Assembly (NCBI GenBank): GCA_021789975.1
Contig: JAJYIT010000027.1
Location: forward strand, 1 to 58,859
Direction: 5' to 3'
Length of the DNA stretch: 58,859 bases
Source: Bacteroidota bacterium
GTDB taxonomy: Bacteria; Bacteroidota; Ignavibacteria; Kryptoniales; JAKASW01
Below are positions 25,381-33,242 of the stretch, piece after piece (positions within the stretch are counted from its first letter, which is position 1; each line of letters begins with the position of its first letter). The position numbers and the translations under genes are program-made. The notes below the pieces were generated by a model that saw only the letters and a program-made list of their open reading frames with translations, searched no databases and was not told where the DNA came from.

Positions 25381-26763
25381 TCAATTGATTCCCGCACTCG
25401 CGAGGTCATACTTCCGCAAGAGCCTCTGAAAGGATCTACGGTCGACGTGGGCCTGTTGTGCGGCCCTGGTTACGTTCCACTTATTCTGAACTAATATCCT
25501 CTTGAGGTAATCCACTTCAAAATTCCGGATGACACGCTCTCTGGCCTCACGGAATGGCCAGGTCTCGACGCTCGTCTCGTTTCCCGGCAGCAGAATTTCT
25601 TCCGGCCGAATAACATTTGAGTTCGACATGACCATCAACTTCTCCACGACGTTCTCGAGTTCACGCACATTCCCCGGCCATGAAAAGCTTGAAAGTTTGA
25701 GCAATGCTTCATCAGAGAAGAATACGGGACCACGATGGCTGCTTTTCTCGTGCTTTTTCAAAAAATGTCGGGCTAAAACCGGTACGTCGCCTGAGCGATC
25801 CCTAAGAGGAGGAATTTGAAGAGAGATCACGTTAATCCGATACAACAGATCCTGCCTAAACTCCTTTGCTCCCACAGCTTCATTGAGGTCAACATTCGTG
25901 GCCGAAATTATTCGAACATTGCCCTGCACATACTTCGACGAACCGAGAGCCCTGTACGTTTTGTCTTCCAGAAAACGAAGGAGTTTTACCTGTGAAGAAT
26001 TGCTTAGAGTGTTGATCTCATCCAGAAAGAGTGTTCCCCCTTCGGCTTCACTGATGAGTCCGGCTTCATCAGCCGAGGCACCGGTATAGGCACCTCTTCT
26101 ATGCCCGAACAGCTCATTCTCGAAAAGGTTTTCTGGAATCGCGCCGCAGTTCACAGGCACGAACGGTTTCGATGATCGATGTCCCAGGTAATGTATCGCG
26201 CGGGCGAACAATTCTTTTCCCGTCCCTGTCTCCCCGTAAATAAGAACGGGCGCGTCCGAGCAGCCGGCAACCGGAATTTGGCGAACGACCGGGATAAAGC
26301 ATTTCGCTTCCCCAACGACCATGTCCATCCCAAGCTTGATGAAGAGCTCGTGTTCAAGCCTCTTAATATCCGACAGATCCCTATTGATCATGGTTTCATT
26401 CAGACGCTCTTTCAACTCATCAGGTGTGAGCGGCAGGACGATGATATCGTGAATGTCTGCATCAGATATGAAGGCTATTTCAGCCGGGTTTATCTCCTGG
26501 ACTACCGCAGCGATCGGTAACCGCTTCAGCTTGCCTCTTATACTTTTGATGTGTGCAATCGAAGCTTTCGGTTGCGGCAATACGAAGAAAAGGAAGTCCT
26601 GATCTGTGAGGTCTGTGGAAGGGAGGGAGTCAATACAAACTTTCGTTACCTGGACATTGAAGTGCTCGAGTACCGATGTGAAAACAGAAGGGACTTCGCC
26701 GGTCAAATCTTGTTCTACAAAAACAAAACGCTGCCGCTGCATAAATGATTCTTCATTTAACAT
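25381..26763 (-). CDS. Sigma-54-dependent transcriptional activator with degenerate receiver domain
   Basis: A 460-aa NtrC-type enhancer-binding protein. Residues 10-125 have a receiver-like fold pattern, but the phospho-acceptor position is Val61 (FLFFVLPQP) and the conserved Lys is replaced (IIVLPLTPDEL), so it is unlikely to be phosphorylated. The AAA+ domain is intact: Walker A GETGTGKE 177-184, GAYTGA loop 224-229 that contacts sigma-54, Walker B GTLFLDEI 243-250, and RVIS/ R-finger region LLYRINVISLQIPPLRDR. A Fis-type helix-turn-helix is at the C terminus (WNVTRAAQQAHVDRRSFQRLLRKY). AGGGGG lies before the ATG. It reads towards the eCIS operon and is the likely activator of it. Confidence 0.92.
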   Translation of the reverse strand: MLNEESFMQRQRFVFVEQDLTGEVPSVFTSVLEHFNVQVTKVCIDSLPSTDLTDQDFLFFVLPQPKASIAHIKSIRGKLKRLPIAAVVQEINPAEIAFISDADIHDIIVLPLTPDELKERLNETMINRDLSDIKRLEHELFIKLGMDMVVGEAKCFIPVVRQIPVAGCSDAPVLIYGETGTGKELFARAIHYLGHRSSKPFVPVNCGAIPENLFENELFGHRRGAYTGASADEAGLISEAEGGTLFLDEINTLSNSSQVKLLRFLEDKTYRALGSSKYVQGNVRIISATNVDLNEAVGAKEFRQDLLYRINVISLQIPPLRDRSGDVPVLARHFLKKHEKSSHRGPVFFSDEALLKLSSFSWPGNVRELENVVEKLMVMSNSNVIRPEEILLPGNETSVETWPFREARERVIRNFEVDYLKRILVQNKWNVTRAAQQAHVDRRSFQRLLRKYDLASAGIN

Positions 26764-27388
26764 AGGATCCCCCTAATCATCTCTCATTTAAAGTGGCTCT
26801 TCTGCAGGAAGTGTAGGAGTCTTGTTTGCAAGGATATCTTGATAGGCTCGATTTCGTCTTGAAGGATCGTGCCCCAGTCAGTCTCCTGAACATGATATCA
26901 GACAGGGAGATCGTCGTTACGGAGAATGCGCTATCTTTCTCGTACAGTGAAAGAACACGGCAAGGTATCCTTCCCGCTGAAATTCGTCTCAGAGGATGAC
27001 TCGACGATTTCCGGTACTTGATGTTTAGTACATTCGACATCTATTGATCCCGCTGCTGGACATAAACTATGCGATACCGAAAGCTTGCAAGAATCTCTTC
27101 GGGTTCTAATCTAGCTCAGTCCTAAAACCCCCCTCCATCAACGCCGAATGTTGCCTTGTTGCCTGGACTTGCGACTCCCTCACTGCAATCCAGGGAAACT
27201 CGGCAGAAAGGAACCGGTCGTATCTGTGATATCCGATCTCAATAAGGAGTGCGGACGCTCTGCCGACCGTCTCATGTACTTGGACATTTCGTTCCCTGGA
27301 TGACAGGGAATCAATTCAATTAGGTTAGGTACTTGCGGTGCTTTGAGTCTATCGAAAAAATGGTGCTTGTGAAACCGCCCACACCGAT

Positions 27389-27409
27389 ATTAACAGTACT
27401 CGTGTTAAT
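27389..27409. promoter_or_regulatory. Candidate operator palindrome upstream of araA
   Basis: ATTAACA (27389-27395) and TGTTAAT (27403-27409) form a perfect 7-bp inverted repeat around a 7-bp centre, 77 bp before the araA start. The size and position fit a dimeric repressor or activator site for the arabinose locus. The regulator is not encoded nearby. Confidence 0.4.
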
Positions 27410-27422
27410 TGTCAAGAAGAAA

Positions 27423-27455
27423 AGTTTGCCAATGCACAATGCGATTACTAACTTA
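27423..27455 (+). repeat. Direct repeat copy 2 at the right edge of the eCIS block
   Basis: AGTTTGCCAATGC, 12 bases, CTAACTTA, in the araA leader region. Paired with 64-96; together they flank the eCIS operon and its regulator. Confidence 0.4.
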
Positions 27456-27485
27456 GCACCGGCATACTGTTGAAGGGCTTAAATC

Positions 27486-28976
27486 ATGATTGAACTTACG
27501 AAATATGAAGTGTGGTTTGTGACCGGAAGCCAGCACCTCTACGGCGAGCACACTTTGAAACAGGTCGACAGGGATTCGGAAGCGATTGCCGACGGCCTCA
27601 ATCATTCCGGGAACATCCCTATAAAGATCGTGTTCAAACCTGTAGTGACGACACCCGATGCCATAACGAAGATTTGCAGGGAAGCGAATAATAGTCCGGA
27701 GTGCATCGGACTAATTTTGTGGATGCACACATTCTCGCCTGCAAAGATGTGGATCGCCGGTTTGAATGTGCTTCTCAAACCGTTCCTCCATCTCCACACT
27801 CAGTTCAACAGTGAGATACCATGGAACACTATCGATATGGACTTCATGAACTTAAACCAGTCCGCACATGGAGACCGCGAATTTGGTTATATCTGCACCC
27901 GGTTAGGCAAACGAAGAAAAGTAGTGGTCGGGCATTGGCGGGACGAGACCGTTCAATCGAAAATCGCAATCTGGTCACGTGCTGCCGCGGCCTGGACTGA
28001 CGCACAAGGTGCGAAGTTTGCACGGCTTGGCGACAACATGCGCTCCGTGGCAGTGACTGAAGGTGATAAAGTTGACGCGGAATCACGACTCGGTTACTCC
28101 GTGAACGGCCACGGCGTCGGGGATTTGGTTCGGCTGGTAGATCAAGTATCGGATTCTGAAGTCGAAAAACTAATAGGCGATTATGAAAACAGATATGATG
28201 TCGCGGCGAATGCCCGCAAAGGCGGCGACAAATATCAGAACCTTCGTGATGGCGCAAGAATCGAGCTTGGACTGCGGGCATTTCTGAATGACGGTGGTTT
28301 CAAAGGCTTCACGGACACATTCGAGGATCTGTACGGTCTAAAACAGCTCCCGGGGATTTCTGTGCAGCGGCTGATGGCTGACGGATACGGATTCGGCGCC
28401 GAAGGTGACTGGAAAACTGCGGCACTTGTGCGCGCCATGAAGGTGATGTCGGCAGGATTGGATGGTGGCACATCGTTCATGGAGGATTATACGTATCACC
28501 TGAATTCACGGTCGCAGGTCCTTGGAGCGCACATGCTGGAGATTTGCGAGTCGATCGCCGAAGGAAAACCGAAGCTGGAGATACATCCGTTATCTATCGG
28601 AGGAAGAGAAGACCCGCCGCGCCTTGTGTTCAATGTCGCACCCGGCCCCGCGATCGCCTGTACCATGGTGGATATGGGCAATCGCTTCAGGTTGATAGTG
28701 AACGCGGTCGATGTCATACCGCCGAAGAAGCCGCTGCCGAAGCTGCCCGTCGCACGAGCTGTCTGGATTCCTAAGCCGGATTTAGAGACGGCAGCCGCAT
28801 CGTGGATATATGCGGGTGGAGCTCATCACACAGGCTTCAGCAAGGCGTTGACTTCGGAATACATGGAAGACTTCGCCGAAATTGCGGGGATAGAGTTTCT
28901 GCTTATAGATGATACGACAAGAGTCTCGGAATTCAAGAAGGAGTTGAGATGGAATGAGATGTACTACTCTTCGTAG
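27486..28976 (+). CDS. araA: L-arabinose isomerase
   Basis: A 496-aa cytoplasmic enzyme, close to the 500 aa of E. coli AraA, converting L-arabinose to L-ribulose. It begins with the family hallmark [14 protein letters not shown] and continues with [23 protein letters not shown], the metal/substrate segment [12 protein letters not shown], and ends with [27 protein letters not shown]. Metal ligands known in the family (two Glu and two His) fall in these blocks. AAGGG precedes the ATG. No araB or araD was found in the window. It converges with the glycosidase gene, separated by one base. Confidence 0.97.
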   Translation: MIELTKYEVWFVTGSQHLYGEHTLKQVDRDSEAIADGLNHSGNIPIKIVFKPVVTTPDAITKICREANNSPECIGLILWMHTFSPAKMWIAGLNVLLKPFLHLHTQFNSEIPWNTIDMDFMNLNQSAHGDREFGYICTRLGKRRKVVVGHWRDETVQSKIAIWSRAAAAWTDAQGAKFARLGDNMRSVAVTEGDKVDAESRLGYSVNGHGVGDLVRLVDQVSDSEVEKLIGDYENRYDVAANARKGGDKYQNLRDGARIELGLRAFLNDGGFKGFTDTFEDLYGLKQLPGISVQRLMADGYGFGAEGDWKTAALVRAMKVMSAGLDGGTSFMEDYTYHLNSRSQVLGAHMLEICESIAEGKPKLEIHPLSIGGREDPPRLVFNVAPGPAIACTMVDMGNRFRLIVNAVDVIPPKKPLPKLPVARAVWIPKPDLETAAASWIYAGGAHHTGFSKALTSEYMEDFAEIAGIEFLLIDDTTRVSEFKKELRWNEMYYSS

Positions 28977-28977
28977 C

Positions 28978-31077
28978 CTATCTCTCTGAAGTTATTTCTA
29001 TTTTTCCGTCCCGCGACACTACAGTGTATAACTTTCCGCCAATAGGGACGTGCCTCATCTCGATATTCCCTTTCAAGTACGGATTGTCCCGGGGGACTGG
29101 CATGTCGTGACCATCGATTCCGACGAGAGCTTCTTCACCGATTAGCGGCAGAAGTGCGCCCCATGTGTAGTGCGGATCGCCGTTGCACTCACCGGTTATG
29201 CTGCTGTAGTTTTCACCGCAAATTCTTTTTATCTCCCAGTTCCTCATAAACAGTTCGATGCATCTACCGGCAAACTCGGCAATGTGCTTTCTATCGGCAT
29301 ATCGCTTCAGCCCAAGCCACACGAGATAGTTCGCAGGTGGCCACACATTCCCATGCCAGTAGCTCTGCTCGTGCCACACCGGATCGGTGCGGGCGACAGT
29401 AGGCAGCAACCGCTTCAGCCAGAACTCCTTCTTGTTATAAAGCGTCGCAAGGACTTTTGCTGCCCGCTCGGAATCCGGTACGCCTGCGGCCAGCGGATAG
29501 AAGTTCATCGGCGTTAAACGAGTCAGCCAGTTCGTGTCTGGTTTGCCTCGAGAAATCTTCGGATAATTCCACAACTTGCTGCAATACACTCCAAGCTTTG
29601 AATTCCAGAGATCCTCGTTGATGCGACGATTCATTTCCTTATGTTCCGCCTCGAACCGACGTGCGTCTTCAGTTCTACCGAGCAGCGCGGCGATCTTCGC
29701 AAGATATTCGGCGTCCATTGAATAGAGTGAATTCAGATCGACGGCATCGGCATTTAGTGTCGTACCGACCATGTGGGCCCGGTCGTACTCGACGTTGTCG
29801 TCCCATCCGGTTTCCCACATCGCTCCCTGTTTGAATTTCTTTTCAGATCCCCATTCTAATAGACCGTCATGGTTCCCGTCGCGTGCCTTCATCCACCACT
29901 CGTGCCATCTTACTAATTTTGGATATACCTCCTCAAGGAAATGCTTATCCGGCCAGCGCTGGTTCATCTCCCATACCGCCATCGCACCTACCGGCGGATC
30001 GGAACGGTCCATGGTCACATATGCACCGTTGTCGCTCCAGTGTGAATCGAGTGGAATGAATCCTTCTGGAGTTTGAAAAGACAGAACGGCACGAATCGTA
30101 TTCCTCACCCCGACCGGATCTTCCTGACATGCGAGAATCCCGTTGAGAAAGCTGTCCCATGCAAAATACGGGAAGAGGTTCGGATCGCGGCGGCCGATCC
30201 ACCATCCGCGGCCGACGACGTGCACCACTCTTCCGTTATCGCTGCTGTAAAGCTTGCTGAAATTCAGGTTGTCGGAAATAGCCGAAAGAAAATTTCCCCA
30301 CGGACCTCTTGAGGTAAGATGGAAGGTCTCGTATCGTTCTCTTGCTGAGTCAAGTAAAAGTCCGATCTCTTTCATCTCCGGCAACGGCCGAGTTCCAACT
30401 CCTGCTTCAAACTGCACCGGCCGATTCGGGTTCAGCCTCAGTACCATCTCTGCTCCCGGCGTCAAGTTAGCCTTGACATCCACCGGGTTCGGATCGCAAA
30501 CAAACTTGAACGGTATGTACTCCCCCTTCGGTGTGATACCGTAGCCGGTCACGCCATCCCCCGAGGCATTGTAAATGGTATGGAAATTCGGCCATGTCGT
30601 CCCCGGAAGACTTACGGTTAGATCCACCGACTTGTCGGACTGAAACATGCCGACGACTTCAGCAGAGTCAATTCTCCCCCATGTAAAAATGATTCTGGTG
30701 CTGTCGCACTCAAATTTAGTTTGTACGTATGAGAAATCAGGCGCCGTGATTCCCGGTGAGATATTGGCCACATCGACACGGTGTTTTGTACCGGCCTCTT
30801 CCGGATTCCAAACCGGCTGGTCATGGAACACCGGTTGGATCTCGAATGCAGTTGCATTGTTCACGATTATTGAGATGCCGTATGGAGCGTACATAAAGTA
30901 GTTTCCGATTTTGATCCTGAGTTGCACACTATTTTTGTTTACTGCGCCGAGAGCAGGTCCAGACGGGCTCTTCCCAGTCTTCCTATGATGATTCCACATC
31001 CCGGCGACAAGAATTAGTGTCCATGTGAACATGGTCCACGATCCTGCCGATAGTTTCCTTCGTAAGAGAGTTGACAT
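28978..31077 (-). CDS. GH63-like (MGH1-type) (alpha/alpha)6 glycosidase
   Basis: A 699-aa protein with a hydrophobic N-terminal anchor or signal (SWTMFTWTLILVAGMW) and so probably periplasmic or surface exposed. The C-terminal two-thirds is an (alpha/alpha)6 barrel: YFAWDSFLNGILACQED, DPPVGAMAVWEMNQRWPD, GLLEWGSE, MWETGWDDNVEYDR, SYWHGNVWPPANYLVWLGL and GECNGDPHYTWGALL, typical of GH63/trehalase-like enzymes. Specificity is unknown; position 12 bp after the GH127 gene suggests action on arabinose-bearing glycans. Acid residues in WETGWDD and GECNGD are plausible catalysts. The ribosome site is weak, so translation may be coupled. Confidence 0.8.
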   Translation of the reverse strand: MSTLLRRKLSAGSWTMFTWTLILVAGMWNHHRKTGKSPSGPALGAVNKNSVQLRIKIGNYFMYAPYGISIIVNNATAFEIQPVFHDQPVWNPEEAGTKHRVDVANISPGITAPDFSYVQTKFECDSTRIIFTWGRIDSAEVVGMFQSDKSVDLTVSLPGTTWPNFHTIYNASGDGVTGYGITPKGEYIPFKFVCDPNPVDVKANLTPGAEMVLRLNPNRPVQFEAGVGTRPLPEMKEIGLLLDSARERYETFHLTSRGPWGNFLSAISDNLNFSKLYSSDNGRVVHVVGRGWWIGRRDPNLFPYFAWDSFLNGILACQEDPVGVRNTIRAVLSFQTPEGFIPLDSHWSDNGAYVTMDRSDPPVGAMAVWEMNQRWPDKHFLEEVYPKLVRWHEWWMKARDGNHDGLLEWGSEKKFKQGAMWETGWDDNVEYDRAHMVGTTLNADAVDLNSLYSMDAEYLAKIAALLGRTEDARRFEAEHKEMNRRINEDLWNSKLGVYCSKLWNYPKISRGKPDTNWLTRLTPMNFYPLAAGVPDSERAAKVLATLYNKKEFWLKRLLPTVARTDPVWHEQSYWHGNVWPPANYLVWLGLKRYADRKHIAEFAGRCIELFMRNWEIKRICGENYSSITGECNGDPHYTWGALLPLIGEEALVGIDGHDMPVPRDNPYLKGNIEMRHVPIGGKLYTVVSRDGKIEITSER

Positions 31078-31089
31078 GCTGTATCTGCT

Positions 31090-33048
31090 CTACTGTGCCG
31101 CCGTTATGTCCCAGTATACCGTGTAGTGCTGGTGGCTTATCTCGTACAGTGGTTTCATTTCAACATCGTGCGGGATTCCGACTCCGACAGTCCTGAAATG
31201 AAGCGGTTTGCCTGGAACCGGCTTGAGCCATTCATCTACCGGCTTGCCGACGATTTCAAGATTGGGAACGCTTACATCCGGCATGTCGAAGAATTGATTG
31301 TTCTCTTTTGCATAGGGGAGCGGAATGTAGCCGCCGAGCTCTCCTGCGAGGACAATCGGTCCGTACATGATCGCAACTTTGTCGCTGTCATTTGCCATCG
31401 GTATGACGGAAAGACGCATCGGTAATGTAACCTCGATTCTGTCCCCGTTGCGCCATTCACGCTTTATACTTTCATAGCTTTCCGGTTTTCCGTCTGTCGC
31501 CACTTTCTTACCGTTGACTTTGATCTCATATTCGGGTCCGGCCCAATAAGGCCGGCGAATTTCAAATGTGAGGACTTCACTCGTTTTCAAATTCAAGTGA
31601 AGAGTACTCGTTTGGGACATTGGAAAATCTGTCTCCTGGGTAACTGTCAGACCCTTTCCGCTCCACTTTACGACGGATGGGATGAACAAGTTAACATAGA
31701 GACTGTCATTGTTGTGCATATAGATGAATTTCCCGTACTTGGAATGATTCTCCATACCGGTTCCGACGCAGCACCAGAATGAATTATACGGAGTGCTGAA
31801 TGTCTTAAAGAAGCCCGGCTCAAGTGAAATGAAATACGTCATCATTCCGGTTTCCGGATCCTGCGATGCGAGTATATCGTTGTATAAAGCGCGTTCGTAG
31901 TACTCCGCATATTCGTCCTTCGGATCCCATTCCATGAGATGACGAGTCAGCTTCAGCATATTGTAAACATTGCAGGTTTCTCCCGACTCCCGGTTGAGCT
32001 GGTTCGGAAGGTCACCCGGCTTTCCGAAATATTCGTAATCTCCCATCTCGCCGTTTATGTAAATTCGCTTCTCCGTCACTTCCTTCCAGAAATACTCGGC
32101 GACATCCTTCATCGTCTCATTATCATCGACCTCGTATTCCTTTGCAGCACCGATAACTCTTGGTATTTGCATATTCACATGGTTCCCTGCAAGCGAATCC
32201 ACGCCGTCGGCCAGCGGGCCGAACAGGCGCTCGTCATTGAAGCGTTTCGCAAGGTCGAGGAACCCTTTCTCACCGGTAATCTCATACAGGTCAGCCATCA
32301 CCTCGTTCATCCCGCCGTATTCACACTGGAGCATGTGCGTGAATTGGGCATCGGTAAGATGATTGGAGAAGTTCACCGCCCAGCTGCCGAACTTCTCCAT
32401 TACCTTTTCGGCTTCGAAGTTCCCTGTGTACAAGTATGCATCACGGAGGCCGGCGAACACCTTGTGGAGGTTATACCATGGCGACCACATGCTGTCGAGA
32501 CTAAAGCTCCGCGTAACGATATCACCGCTTTCGACTTTTTTCCAGAACGCCGGTCCGTCCGGTATTCCGCCGATGTAGCCGGTGCCGAGCGCATCCTGGC
32601 ACTTTTTCAAGCCGTCGATTATATAATCTACCTTGTTCTTCAACTTCACATTTCCCGTCGAAGCATACATCATGGATGCGGCGGAAAGGAAATGGCCCAG
32701 GATTGCCCCTGAAAGCTGAGTGGATTCCCAACCCTTGTACTGCGGCGCCTTCGGCTGAAGACCTGCCGCTTTGAAATACGGAGCAAGGAGCCTGTCGGGG
32801 TCGAGTGAAAGCAGGTATTTTTCATCCATGTCCATGGCATGCCTGAATAGACCAGGGAGAAGCCGCACCTCATTCAGGTCGAAAGTTCTGACCATGGTAT
32901 TTCCATCACTCACTTGGGCAACTGCCGCCTGACAGTAAGCCAATAGAAGTGTGAGGAGCACGATAGGCAATTTGAAAACGTTTGATCTTACAAGAATCTC
33001 CAGCAGATTCCCTGATTTCGGTGACGGCAAAACCTCGATGTCGCTCAT
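31090..33048 (-). CDS. GH127 beta-L-arabinofuranosidase (DUF1680)
   Basis: A 652-aa secreted glycoside hydrolase. A signal peptide is centred on residues 27-45 (LPIVLLTLLLAYCQAAVA-Q). The GH127 metal site is visible: E357-T-C359 (SGETCNVYNML) and the vicinal C426-C427 (SFWCCVGTG). In the characterised HypBA1 enzyme these correspond to zinc ligands Glu338, Cys340, Cys417, Cys418, with Cys417 the nucleophile. It releases beta-L-arabinofuranose from arabino-oligosaccharides or glycoproteins. It lies divergently from the GH3 gene and heads a two-gene operon with the GH63-like enzyme. Together with araA this suggests L-arabinose recovery. Confidence 0.92.
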   Translation of the reverse strand: MSDIEVLPSPKSGNLLEILVRSNVFKLPIVLLTLLLAYCQAAVAQVSDGNTMVRTFDLNEVRLLPGLFRHAMDMDEKYLLSLDPDRLLAPYFKAAGLQPKAPQYKGWESTQLSGAILGHFLSAASMMYASTGNVKLKNKVDYIIDGLKKCQDALGTGYIGGIPDGPAFWKKVESGDIVTRSFSLDSMWSPWYNLHKVFAGLRDAYLYTGNFEAEKVMEKFGSWAVNFSNHLTDAQFTHMLQCEYGGMNEVMADLYEITGEKGFLDLAKRFNDERLFGPLADGVDSLAGNHVNMQIPRVIGAAKEYEVDDNETMKDVAEYFWKEVTEKRIYINGEMGDYEYFGKPGDLPNQLNRESGETCNVYNMLKLTRHLMEWDPKDEYAEYYERALYNDILASQDPETGMMTYFISLEPGFFKTFSTPYNSFWCCVGTGMENHSKYGKFIYMHNNDSLYVNLFIPSVVKWSGKGLTVTQETDFPMSQTSTLHLNLKTSEVLTFEIRRPYWAGPEYEIKVNGKKVATDGKPESYESIKREWRNGDRIEVTLPMRLSVIPMANDSDKVAIMYGPIVLAGELGGYIPLPYAKENNQFFDMPDVSVPNLEIVGKPVDEWLKPVPGKPLHFRTVGVGIPHDVEMKPLYEISHQHYTVYWDITAAQ

Positions 33049-33242
33049 GACTGCTTCACTCCGTTCTCTGATTCTACACTGAATTTAAATCCGTTGCAGC
33101 GTTGTGTCCAGAGGCTATGCAAAACTATTTCGTACTCCTATCAGCTCCCCGGAGAAATTTGGAGCAATTCTCGATACATTATAAATTCTATTCAATTTGT
33201 GACCGCGCAATTTCGTCCGACACTAAGCATGGAGATAGAATC
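33049..33242. promoter_or_regulatory. Divergent promoter region between GH127 and GH3 genes
   Basis: 194 bp between two outward-facing starts. It should contain promoters for both units. No palindrome like that at araA was found, so coordinate control by the same regulator is not supported by sequence. Confidence 0.4.

Larger units (their letters stand above)
26764..27485. promoter_or_regulatory. Intergenic region between activator gene and araA with inverted repeats
   Basis: This 722-bp divergent region has no convincing gene. A short minus-strand reading frame at 26777-27040 is not supported. It contains ATCCAGGGAA (27188-27197) matched by TTCCCTGGAT (27292-27301), the latter also part of a tight palindrome TTCCCTG-GATGA-CAGGGAA (27292-27310), so three copies of the CAGGGAA half-site are present. 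A separate palindrome (27389-27409) is listed on its own. These are candidate operator sites for the arabinose gene or for the activator. Confidence 0.35.

Noticed and set aside
25321-25388. Plus-strand AGGAGG with a short frame in the eCIS regulatory gap
   Set aside because: The start lies 13 bases from the AGGAGG, the peptide is 14 residues and runs antisense into the activator gene; probably chance.
26777-27040. Minus-strand 87-codon frame upstream of the sigma-54 activator
   Set aside because: Weak ribosome site, no family resemblance and composition like noncoding sequence. Its last part reads more protein-like in a shifted frame, so a decayed gene is possible but not supported.
31939-32712. 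257-codon plus-strand frame inside the GH127 gene
   Set aside because: Antisense to a GH127 gene with intact zinc and nucleophile residues; a shadow frame.
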